A stretch of DNA of 64,000 bases, from positions 93,692,520 through 93,756,519 of the forward strand of contig NC_058339.1 of NCBI RefSeq assembly GCF_905475395.1, in the 5' to 3' direction. The notes under the pieces are model-generated. The model ran no database searches. It was not told the origin of the DNA and saw only the letters and a program-made list of their open reading frames with translations. The stretch's first letter is position 1, and every line of letters begins with the position of its first letter. Shown one piece after another: positions 22,901 to 33,404 of the stretch. The translations under genes and the position numbers were made by a program. The stretch comes from Chrysoperla carnea. Its lineage: Eukaryota; Arthropoda; Insecta; Neuroptera; Chrysopidae.

Positions 22901-25425
22901 TAACTTTTGGTAAGTATCACTACTTCTTTAACTCTTTCAAGTGATTCGGCTGTCACAGCGACTAGTCAACTAGTTTACTAGTTTAAAAATCTCGAAAAAG
23001 CGTCAAAAACCAAAGCTTTTTTATGTTTTCTTTTTGGAAAGCGCTGTAAGGTAAGTTCAAGAAATCACTTTCGAGATATGTAGAAGTGTATTTAAAGAAT
23101 TTTGTAAAAGAACAATTACTTGTATCGAACACAAAAATGGATACTTTGAGGCAAAAACAAACTGATAAACTACATTTATTAAATATCGAGTTTGTAGGGG
23201 CAAAGCCCGAACAAAAATGAGACGGACGAACTTAATAGACTGTAAAAAAGAAATGAAATGAAATTTGTACTCACGTGTTTTTGATGGCTAAATGATTTAG
23301 TACGATGAGGTTTGGTTAGGAAAATAAGTTGGACAAAGGGAGAAATTTAGGGTGAATCAAAGATCATGCTTCGTGCAACGTCATACACGGCACCACGTTC
23401 ATAACTTCGACCATACAAAAAAGCATGCAATCAAAATTTGTCAATAAAATCCAAAAGCACATTACATTAATATTGTTACATTGATTATTTTAAATTGAGT
23501 TTACATGTGCCTCAAGTCAGAGCGAAAACAGAACAGAAAAGAATGATTGATGAACTAGTAGCACGTACTTTTTTACAGTTATAAATTGTAATAATTTTAA
23601 ATTGTAGGCGCTACCAACTGTCAATCATTTAATTGTCAAATGGCAAAACTTTAGGGAGCGTTCAACAGGTTCATGGTTGAACGGCATAAAAATAATTGAT
23701 GTATTTGAATCGATAAAAATTAATAAAATTTAATTTTAAACAGGCTTGGACCTAGAGCAGCTGATTTAATACATTTAGGTGCTAAGTTTGCACCATGCAT
23801 GAGACGTGACGCGAAAATACAAAAACAAATCGATCAAGTGCGAGAGAAGGAGCGTGAAACTGCTTGTTGCATTCGAAATGATGATTCTGGGTGTGTTCAA
23901 TCGTCAAGAGCGGATTGTTCTGTAAGTATTAATTAATTAATTGATTTATTTATATTAATTATTTATATTTAATTAATTTTAATTATTAATGCAATGCATA
24001 AGATACGTGGATTACGAGCAACGGTAAATTATTTAAACAATAATTTATTTTTAATAATTATATTATTAATTTTAATTAATTAAAATTATATGTTTTTTAA
24101 TTGATTTATAGAGAATCATTTCAACTTGGAAGAAATGGTCAGCAGGAGATTCAGGACCTGGTGGTCGTATATCTGGTTCTGTGTGTGGTTTAGATCCAAA
24201 GTAAGTTTTTCATCCTGGGAATGCCAGAAAAAAATATAAATTGGGCTAAAATATAAAAGACTGTTTTCATTACAGATACTGTGATGCGCCAGCTTCCGTT
24301 GCACCGTACGAATGGCCCGATGACATCACAAAATGGCCAATCTGTCGTAAAACATCAAATGGTTTAATGGAACAAATGACCAGCAACAGTGGTACCAACA
24401 ACGGTGGTAAAAATATGATTGTAAGCAAAACAAAAGACAAAATGGCTGAACATATGATCTGTGAAGTGATCGGTCATCCATGTTGTATCGGGATCCACGG
24501 GGATTGTAGGATCACAACACGTGAATATTGTGATTTTGTACGTGGCTACTTCCATGAAGAAGCCTCGCTCTGTTCACAAGTTACGTGCATGGATGACGTG
24601 TGCGGTATGATCCCGTTCTATTTTAACGATACACCCGATCAAGTGTATCGTTTATGGACCTCTTTATTTTTGCATGCCGGTTGCATACAATTATTAATAA
24701 CAATTATCATACAATATACGTTAATGCGTGACCTCGAGAAGTTAACGGGTTCGTTACGTATTGCGATCATTTATTTGGGCAGTGGTATTGGTGGGAACTT
24801 AGCTAGTAGTATTTTTGTACCTTATCGAGCAGAAGTAGGTCCTGCAGGATCACAATTTGGTCTGTTGGCTTGTTTATTTGTTGAAATCATAAATATTTGG
24901 CCAATGTTAAAGAAACCCATTCATGCATTTATAAAATTAACAACAATCACGTTATTATTATTTATAATTGGTCTTTTACCATGGATCGATAATTACGCTC
25001 ATTTATTTGGTTTCTTATTTGGTTTTCTATTATCATATGCTTTAATGCCATTCTTATCATTTAATAATAATGCAGTTAATCCAAATAATAGAAGATTTGA
25101 TCGTGATAAAAAGATAATATTAATATGGATATGTTTGTTATCATCAATATTTTTATTAATATTATTAATTATTTTATTTTATATAATACCTATTTATGAT
25201 TGTGAATTATGTACATTATTTAATTGTATACCATTAACAAATAATTTTTGTGCATCACAAAATATTAATTTTAAATCACATCATCAATTGAATAATGAAT
25301 TCAATGAATTTAATTCAATTATTAATTTTAATTATAATAAAATTAATAATAATAATAATCATTATAATAATAATTATCAATATTATTTTAATAATATTAA
25401 TAATAATATTAATAATCATGTATGA
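15622..25425 (+). CDS. iRhom: iRhom (inactive rhomboid, RHBDF family) with a giant low-complexity N-terminus
   Basis: Nine exons: 15622-18560, 20238-21019, 21409-21638, 21782-22125, 22196-22492, 22667-22909, 23744-23921, 24112-24200, 24276-25425. The sum is 6252 nt, 2083 residues plus stop. All introns are GT-AG and every join keeps frame. Residues 1-1170 are almost wholly Gln, His, Asn, Ser and Thr runs. At about 1176-1235 comes the iRhom cytosolic signature (YIKKETANFFGVS..., ASRAYGELK). TM1 starts at about 1557. Then follows the cysteine-rich luminal iRhom homology domain (HLGAKFAPC, WPDDITKWPIC, CCIG, TTREYC, GYFHEEASLCSQV) and the six-helix rhomboid core. The active-site loop reads GPAGSQFG (residues 1889-1896): alanine replaces the catalytic serine and proline precedes it, while the TM6 histidine (H1943) is kept. 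That is the diagnostic pseudoprotease pattern. iRhoms act in the ER and secretory pathway to control EGF-family ligands and ADAM17 trafficking. The tail after the last helix is Asn-rich. An in-frame stop at 15607 supports this ATG unless an upstream exon splices in at 15621. Confidence 0.95.
18602..18710. mobile_element. Internally deleted MITE family A in iRhom intron 1
   Basis: TTAAAGTGGTTTGG at the left and CCGAACCACTTTAA at the right are inverted, flanked by TTAA, with only about 80 bases between. The right part (TACGTCATACAAATTGCCTA, then CACATGACAGCCGAACC) is close to the full copy at 53615-53979. It lies 41 bases after the exon 1 donor. Confidence 0.85.
19629..19897. mobile_element. 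Inverted-repeat element in iRhom intron 1
   Basis: The outer ends CTGAGCGTC and GACGCTCAG are inverted. The inner arms TGAGGTAATTGCTTAAGTCA (about 19675) and TGACCTAAGCAATTACCTCA (about 19844) are inverted with one mismatch. About 269 bp, non-coding. A partial echo of the inner arm is at about 34193. Confidence 0.75.
21055..21345. mobile_element. MITE-like insertion in iRhom intron 2
   Basis: GGGTGTTCAAAATG at the left and TTTTTTGAGCACCC at the right are inverted, and the right end runs on into TGTATATTATA. The interior block at about 21131-21175 (CTTTGCGCAGGGCATG, then AACTGTGTATAATTACAGCTA) matches 27095-27150 in reverse complement. It occupies most of the 389-bp intron between the exons ending at 21019 and starting at 21409. 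Confidence 0.65.
22542..22594. repeat. 12-bp perfect stem in iRhom intron 5
   Basis: ATCTAACGGAAT (22542-22553) pairs perfectly with ATTCCGTTAGAT (22583-22594), leaving a 29-base loop. It lies in the middle of the 174-bp intron between the exons ending 22492 and starting 22667. It may be a mobile remnant or an RNA structure that brings the splice sites together. Confidence 0.65.
22935..23055 (-). mobile_element. Partial MITE family A in iRhom intron 6
   Basis: The left end AAGTGATTCGGCTGTCACAG resembles the family A terminus. It is followed by AAAAAGCGTCAAAAACCAAAG and TTATGTTTTCTTTTTGGAAA, both shared with the copies at 6822 and 53615. The other end is lost. The remaining part of this 834-bp intron (to 23743) shows no further recognisable element. 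Confidence 0.7.
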
Positions 25426-25474
25426 CATCTATTGTTACGGTTATTATTTATATTTAAAAGAATGATGACCGTTA

Positions 25475-25507
<33 letters not shown>

Positions 25508-27029
25508 TATTTATTTTTATTTTTATTATTCAATGTGATATATTATTATTCTATTATTCTTATTCTTCTTTTATTATTAATAATAATATAAAAAAAATTT
25601 GCCAAATTAATAATCAAATAATTAAATACATAAAAATTACATAAATTATATTTAATTCATATTTTGTACATAAAATTATTAATTTTTTTTTTTTAATATA
25701 ATTACATTTAATTCAATTTAAACATAATTTAACATAACAACATACCTAAATGGATTTGGACACCCCAAAAAAACCCCTGCTTACTAATTTTCATGAAAAT
25801 TGTTGAAGCCGTTTCCGAGATATACAAAAATTGCTTCTTAAGGAAGTAATGGTGTTTTTTTTAACGGAAAAAAAAATTTATGATAAAAATAAACATTTTT
25901 GTAATGCACTCGTGAATTTTAACACATTCGCGACTACAGTTATCGCTAAAAATAATTTTCGCAGTTAGTACCGACTGACATTTTCAAAAAGGTTTGTTTC
26001 CATAATGCCCCACAAGTCACAAGTGCACTTGTTGAAAGTGAACTAGTTGGTTTTATATTTGTGGGTAGACACTTTTAAAAAAAAAGCTATTGAGACATTC
26101 AGGCTTCCGTAATAAACAGTAGCAGTGGTACCAACTTGACATTTGCCGTGGTTTTATATTACAGTGTTGCAATCATAAAAAGGACTTCAAGAAAATCAAA
26201 TAAAATAAATATAAATCAATTATTATCACACAATATATTAATTAACTTTTACTCGATGAAATTTTTTTTCTTAAAGATGGTAATGGCAAAGAAGTTCCAT
26301 ACATTTAGCATTGAATGTTTCCCCTCGACCCACCTTCCTCAAGTGCATAATCTTACTTCCTTAAATAAGATTGTTATGTTAACTTATGTTATGTAATTAA
26401 ACAAAACAACAATTCTTGATAATGAATTGATAATGCATTGATGATGATGACGATTTATGTTAGATAAAAATATATATTTATTATCAAATGATAATACTAA
26501 TATGATATGATGATGATTTAATTATTGTAAAAAATTAAAAAAAAATGTTTAAAATTAATTAAAAAAAATATAAAAAATTATTTATGTATTTTAATAAAAA
26601 ACAAAAATAAATAAAAAATGATGTTAATGGTGATTGGTGATCGATGGTGATTGATTTGTTTGTTTATTGTGAACATAAAAATAAAACATAATTAAAATAA
26701 ATATTTAAACAATTATATTTATTTATTATATTTAAAAAAAAAATAATAAAAGACATTGAACAAATTAAATTAAATAAAAAAATAAAAAATAAAACAGTGT
26801 ACATAATAAATATATTATATTATTATATGACTTTATTAAAAACAACAAAACAATATTATTAATAATTAATTATAATAAATAAATAAATAAACTTATATTT
26901 TACATTTATTAATCAAATTAAATCAAATCAAATCCAACATATAACAACATAAACAATTATTAATTAATTAATTATTAATTTTTATTTATATGACATGTTT
27001 AAATTAATTATTATTTAATTAATTAATTA
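25426..27029. other. iRhom 3' flank, AT-rich
   Basis: Begins with the iRhom 3' UTR: (TTA)n/(TTAT)n tracts at 25480-25520 and many possible AATAAA signals. A somewhat GC-richer stretch at 25745-26110 is probably an old repeat. No gene was found. Confidence 0.5.
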
Positions 27030-27420
27030 AATTCTAGGCTGGAAAGTGCTTCTCTCTGAGTTCTGGTAACTTTCAGACGAGCACAGTCGAATATCCTAGC
27101 TGTGGTTATACACAGTTTGGCATGTCACATGCCTTGCGCAAAGTCCCAGTAATCAAGATGGGCTTGTCGTAATCAGTCTATGATTCGGTAAATTACAAAG
27201 CATCTTGCTATAGACTCAGGTGTTGAAAAAGGTTTACTCACCGGTGGTTAGGTAATCAATTCGTTCATCAGTCTATGCGACGTCTAAATGTCTGTTTGTC
27301 TTTTGAGCTGGGGATAAGTTTGTCTGGCCAGGATGTAGTTGTGGTCTTGTGGTACTTGTTGTAGGAGCAGTTCCTCTTTCCACACTATGAAGAATTCGAT
27401 GTCGTTGAATGTTATGCTAC
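27030..27420. other. GC-richer island of unknown origin in AT-rich DNA
   Basis: About 390 bases with clearly higher GC than either flank, bounded on both sides by ATTAATTAATTAA-type sequence. The part at 27095-27150 matches, in reverse complement, the interior of the intronic insertion at 21055-21345. The reverse complement lacks a sustained open frame. Probably a piece of a longer mobile element. Confidence 0.5.
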
Positions 27421-27526
27421 CATTAATTAATTAATTAAGTAATTTATTAATTATTTTTATTATTTAATTCAAAATCGAAAAACAAAAGAATTGTTGTATA
27501 ATTATATATAAATAAATATATATATA

Positions 27527-27874
27527 TACAGGATGTTCTATAATTGACTGCAGAACTCTTCACTTCCTAAATAAGCTTATAAAGACAAACGAAAAAGTTA
27601 TTTACCAAATTTCGATCTGAAGCGTAAATTACGAGTAAATTAACCAAATCACTTAGAAATAGAAGGATGTCTTTTTTTCAAATTGTAAAAAGTGAAATAG
27701 ATAATATAATAAATAAATGCAACGATAGAGACATCCTTATATTTTTAAGTGCTCTGTTATTATATAACTTTATTAATTGATTTGGTTAATTATCTCAGAA
27801 ATTAGGCTTCAGATTCGAAATTAGTTTATTCAAGAAATGAAGAGTTCTACAGTCAATTATAGAACACCCTTTAT
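27527..27874. mobile_element. MITE, family E, complete with TA-flanked inverted ends
   Basis: The left end CAGGATGTTCTATAATTGAC and right end GTCAATTATAGAACACCCTT are inverted. The complementarity continues inward (TGCAGAACTCTTCA with TGAAGAGTTCTACA, and TTTCGATCTGAAG with CTTCAGATTCGAAA). About 348 bp between TA dinucleotides, like Tc1/mariner-derived MITEs. Related halves are at 51720-51884 and 57012-57200. Confidence 0.85.
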
Positions 27875-28192
27875 ATATATATAATATAGGTAGAGATGAT
27901 CTATATGAAACCACAATCATTATTCAATAAATCACTCTCTTTATTTACAACCTATGTTCCATTTTGAATTTGCTACCATTTTGGTGTTTTGTATTAGAAT
28001 GTCTTGTATGTATTTAAAACATATGGATGACAAGTAGAACGTTCTGGTTAACACAGAACATCCTTTTATTTACACAGGTTCATCACAGGAATATTTCATC
28101 ATTTAGTGATTAGTAAACTGGAATATTTTCACTTCACACTAAAATGGCGATTTAAGAGTAACATTCAAAATGGAACTAATTATTTATTTTAA

Positions 28193-28495
28193 TAGAGAAG
28201 TTGTTTAAAAAAAAAATTTCTCGCTTTCATAACGCCATCGCATGGAGAAATTATAAATTGTTTGTCTTTTAGATGGCTTTTAATATATTAAACCGCAAAT
28301 TTCCATAGATACCGATTGGGTCACAGCCTCAACGGAGGTTAATACGTCACTACCGTTTTATTTATTCAAAAATATAATATGAATAGTTAATAAAAAAATT
28401 ATTAATTAAAAAAAAAAAAAAATTACTTAAATATACTTTAAATGAATTATTCTTTCATGAATTTGTGGCAAAACAAAATTAAAGCAACTTCTCTA
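28193..28495. mobile_element. MITE, family C, complete
   Basis: The ends TAGAGAAGTTG and CAACTTCTCTA are inverted, giving 303 bp. The inner sequence (TTTCCATAGATACCGATTGG, TCACAGCCTCAAC, ACGTCACTACCG) is shared with 43104-43470 and, in reverse, 58080-58260. Confidence 0.8.
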
Positions 28496-28702
28496 TTGAA
28501 TATTACTTTTTATTTTTATAATATTTTGTATTTATTTCATTTTATTAATTTATATTACATTATTATTAACATTAATAAGGCCTAAATTATAATGATTATC
28601 ATAATTAAAATTAAATTAATTAAATTTTAATTAATTAATTTAATTTAAATTAAAAGAGAATGATTTATATTAATATGTAATTGTAGGTGTATGAAGACCT
28701 GA

Positions 28703-29043
28703 AGTTTTTTTCTTTTTTTTTAACAAAAATTGAAAATTGTTTTTATTTTTTCATGATAATTTTAAAGTTACAGACAGTTTTAAAAGAACTTTTCAAAAAA
28801 GAAACGAAAACACCCCACAAAAAAAATGTTCATAAAAGATAATATAACGTCATAATGTTAATTAATTATTGTATACAGTGTATACTATTCAATTAACATT
28901 ATGACGTCACAACGATGTTTTACGAACATTCTTTTGTCGGGCATTTTCGTTTCTCTTTTGAACAGTTCATTTAAAACTGTCTGTAACTTATAAAAATAAA
29001 AACAAATGTTTCCATTTTTGTCAAAAAAAGAAATCTAAATCCC
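28703..29043. repeat. Large palindrome, arms about 165-170 bp
   Basis: The centre is the near-perfect palindrome GTATACAGTGTATAC at 28871-28885. Going outward, arms match in inverted orientation over long blocks: TTAACATTATGACGT / ACGTCATAATGTTAA, GAACATT.., AGAAACGAAAA.. / ..TTTTCGTTTCT, and AGTTACAGACAGTTTTAAA / TTTAAAACTGTCTGTAACTT. No spacer or coding interior, so it is a fold-back element or MITE. Confidence 0.85.
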
Positions 29044-32000
29044 AATTGATTGATTGATTGATTGAATTCATTATAAATAGACATTAAACATGCCACAAAC
29101 AACCAAACAGAGCAACACTTTATTAACAATTAAAAGTAAATAAATACATGACAGACATATGCAAATGTAAGTACGTGACGTGACCTATGATGTATGTATT
29201 GATAAGTTGATTGATAAGTACTAAAAACTTAAGTATAATGTATAATTAATTAAGTATTACATATTAAGATTTAATAAAATTAACAAATAAAATAATATAA
29301 TATAAATATAAAAAGATATAATTTCCATATAATAATTATTAATTATTATTATTGTATAATTATAATTAATTATGTGACCTGACTTTGTGAGATCTGTAAA
29401 ACGTAAAGATCAGGCATCATAACCATTAAGACCAAGCCTTAAAAATCATTATATTAATTATTAATATTAATATATTTAAAACAATATATTATATATTATA
29501 TTCATTAATAAATCCTGCATTCATGCAGGTCTAAATTAATTATTTATTCATTTCTCTTGTACTTTATTTATTTATTTACCTACCGCAGTCATTCATTCAT
29601 TCATCCAATCATCCATTCATCTATTGACGTTTGATCTTTATATCCTTCCTTTTAATTAACCACAAATTTTCAGCTTCCTATCTTTTTACCCGACTGAGAA
29701 ACGCAAAAGAGTAGTTATGTGGCATACTAGAGACCAAACGCGTGGACCGATTTTGATGACTTTGACGTCAATCGATTTGTCTTAACCTTGCAAGTGCTAC
29801 TGAAGATATGGCATTAATGCAAATTCAACATGGTGACCACCAGACGCCATATTGTGGAAAAGAATGTATGTGTGCAAAATTTGAAAGACGTAATTGTTTA
29901 TTTATTTTAATTTATATAAAAAATTGTTTCCCCTACAACCACTGAAATAGGTAAATTTTGAAATTTTCAAATAGGTACCTGGAGTAAGGTACCTTAGAAC
30001 TAAAAATAGTAAGAATTTGTCAGGGAGTTGCACATCTGTTTTAAATTTAAAATTATAATCTATGAAATAAACTAAAAGTGATTTGTTTAAAATGACTTGA
30101 ATTATTTTAACTTGTTTATGATAATGTAGAAATCTACTATTATTAAATGTAGGCAATCTTGTACCAACACACAGATGGCGTTTACTAAATAAAACTAACT
30201 GGTACTAATGCTAGTGATTTTCATTTTTTAGTTCAATATTATTTTAAAAGATTACTTTTTAAAGCCGTGACTAGGGAAATCTATTTTTCATTAGCGACAC
30301 CTACATACATTTATATAAAGATAAATAAAATAAAATAATTAGCTGACTAAATAGAATCCATGGCGAATCATAGAGGACGCTCAAATTTAAAATTTAAGCT
30401 CATCGATAGAACATCCAATTATCCAAAGTTTTACACCAATTTGTCTATGCCCAACTAAAAATTTGTTTGAGTTTTTAGCTGAACAACTTTTTAAAAATTG
30501 AACTATGAGATGGCTCGAAGGTCGATGCCAAAAATGTTTTACTAGCGCACATGAGAAGGGCTTGGAAAGTTTTCTTTTTCTAGAGCTGGAGAGTTCTCTT
30601 TTTCTAGAGATTAGGAAATTGCAATTTTCCTTTAAGTGTTGGATAAAATTATTAAAATTGAAAATCGGTGCCTGTCCTATCGCGTTGTTTAGAAACTTGA
30701 AAATTTCAACTTTGAGAAGGCTTTGGGTAATGGATATTTCGTTGTTTGTTCGAGTGTCAATTATCTTCTGAGAAGTCCAACAAAATTTCAGCCGTGCAAT
30801 TAAACAATTTCCAACTCCCTTCGACAGAAAGAAACTTGCTAACCATGAAAATTGTCGCATTTTAAAACAGGCGTTAGGCTGGCTTTTAGCTACAAATACT
30901 ACAATTGGCTCTAGACTATATTTATACGTTAAATTATACTAACGTCGCGTCGGTATTGTATATAACGTGTATAACGTTCAAACTGCTAGTACTCTGTAGG
31001 TACTACGTTCTACGTATTCGGTTTTCGGTTTACAGTTGTCGGTTGTCGGTTGTTTAACATGCACGTCTTTACTCCATCACTCAAGTTATTACGTTCAAAT
31101 ATTAATATAAATGTTTTTAATATTATAAACAACAATAATTATTATTTTAAATTTATTTGTTATAAATAAATAAATTTAATAATTTTAACATTTCAATTAA
31201 TTAATTATTATTTAATTAAACAAATACAATGTGAATAATATAAACAAATTAAATTAAATTAAATAATATTAAATTTAATAAAGTGAATAAAATCTTTTAT
31301 AAATTTGTTTAATTAAATTTAACTATATTTAATTAATTACTTAATTGTTTTTTTAGTGTTTTTAGTTTGTACGTAAATGATGCTAAATGTTTTGTGTATC
31401 TAATTAAGCACGTTTAAATAATTTATTTGAAATTTAAATTTAAGGGTAAATATTTAATTATTAATTTATTTTATATTAAAATTTAATTCATTTAATTTTC
31501 CGTGTTTTCAACGGGATTTTCTTTATTCGGATGCAAGAAATGACCTAAAAAAAGTTCATTGTAAAATCATGTGCGCAAAAAATTCAAAGTCAAAGGTCAC
31601 GAAAATAGGTTTTTTTTTTTAAATACCTCGTAAACGATTAAATTCATCGCAGTTTTAGTTATTATAAAATTTGTTTGTGAGTTAATTTTACATAAAAAAG
31701 GATCTGCGCAAAATATCCATAGAAGCAATAGTTTTCAAGATATTAGGCTGAAAAAAATATCTAGAAAATATTTTAAAAAAAGAATTAAAAAAAAAATATT
31801 TAAAAAAAATATTTATAATATTTAAAAGAATTAAAAAAAATTATTTTTAATATTTTGACTTTATAAAATATTTTTATGTAAAGCATGCGACTTATTCTTA
31901 CGTTTCTCAGTTAAATATTTCCAAAAATATTGTTTCTACGGAAATTCGTACAAAACCTTTTGTATGTAAAATTAACTTGCAAACATATTTTGTATTTGCT

Positions 32001-32203
32001 AAAAATTGTTATTAACTTAATAGTTTACGAGATATTTGAAAAAAATTTTTTATTAAGTAATTAATTCTGTTTATCCACTTACTAGTCACTCTGTACTGTA
32101 GGTGCAAAATGTCAATGATTTTAGGGATTTTTAATTTTTATTTGTTTATTTTTTTAAATAATTTTAATTCACAATATTATATAATAAATAATTTTATACC
32201 TTA
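29044..32203. other. Intergenic, AT-rich, no convincing gene
   Basis: 29650-29880 is a somewhat GC-richer segment of repeat type. 30387-30860 is open for 157 codons on the minus strand, with no recognisable domain. 30363-31080 may contain the upstream flank of the membrane-protein gene. 31500-32040 is A/T-rich with self-complementary tracts. Nothing here can be named. Confidence 0.4.
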
Positions 32204-33073
32204 TAGGGTAAACTGTCCCAATGGAGTATTTGTACCAAATTTCCGGACAAAATATAATGAAGAGATTTTAATTCTAAAAATTGATTCAAAAGACTTTTTA
32301 GGTGCAAAAGTATCATATTCGTCTTCAAGCCCAATTATTTCATTTTCTTTTTCAATTCTTTTAATTGTTTTTTTCTTCTGAGCCACATTTTGTCTTGTCT
32401 ATGTTTGCTTATATTTCCACGTAAGGTGATTTTGGAATTATAAGTTACAAATTTTCATTGGAAAACTGCTTGCTCTTTTTTTAGTTTTGACTTAATCTAT
32501 CTTAATCTCTATCCTTATCTTAGTCTTAAAAGAAAAGGCGTAAGCTCGTGCAAGTTTTTTTTCATAAATGTATTATAGAATACTTGAGTTTGATAAATTT
32601 AATAAAAAAAGTTAACTTTTTTAACAGCAAATAGGAATCATAAATATTTAATTATATTAATAGAAACATTAACATTAAATACTAGTAAATAAAGCACAAA
32701 TCTTCGTCTTCAATATTTAAAAAATCCTTAATTAATAGCGCTAATAAGAACAGTGAACGTAAAATGAATGACACGGTAAATCGACAGCAACACAATAACA
32801 TTCATTCGTAAGAGTCGGTAGATTGCGGCTTACAAAACACACAGGGGCGAGGTTAAGGTAACTCAAGTGACGGGTTTGTGATGAAGTGGTTATCCTACTA
32901 CACCGAAAAACTATTTTAATGCAAAAGAAAAGAGTTGAGTTTTCTGACTTTTGTCCGGAAATTTGTTATAAATACTCCAGTGTGATACGATTTAGCCTGC
33001 AATAAATACGTTCTACGTGTATACTTGTTATTAATTCATTGTGTTTAGATGTATTATTGTACAGTTTACCCTA
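32204..33073. mobile_element. DNA transposon remnant, about 870 bp, TA-flanked
   Basis: The ends TAGGGTAAACTGT and ACAGTTTACCCTA are inverted and TA-flanked. Subterminal arms also pair: TGGAGTATTTGTACC and AAATTTCCGGACAAAA (32222-32253) with CTTTTGTCCGGAAATTT and AAATACTCCAGT (32949-32982). The interior has no transposase frame, so it is non-autonomous. Confidence 0.8.
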
Positions 33074-33404
33074 CTAATATAAAATACATAAACCAAAAAT
33101 ACATATTTTTATTAATCATTAAACAAAACTAAACTAAAGTTATAAAAGTTAAATAGTTTATAAATATATAAATTATTATCTAATAAATATATATTAATAT
33201 TAAATTATTTAACATTATTTAATTGTATATAATTAAACTATAAATTAATTAATTAAATTTAATTTTATATTTTTATAGTTGATACGTGGATATTTATTCA
33301 TCAATCATACAACAAGATTGTTTATTTGATTGATTGATTTAAACAAATGTACATTTTTAAATTAATTGATTGATTAATTGATTTAAAATAATATCAAACT
33401 GGAG

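Noticed and set aside
30387-30860. 157-codon open frame on the minus strand
   Set aside because: No recognisable domain or splice partners. Composition fits chance or an eroded repeat; it cannot be excluded as a remnant but is not supported as a gene.
32109-32381. Hydrophobic frame MSMILGIFNFYLFIFL considered as the missing signal-peptide exon of the membrane protein
   Set aside because: A donor at 32210 could join in phase, but that point is inside the terminal inverted repeat of the element at 32204-33073, so it is more likely coincidence.
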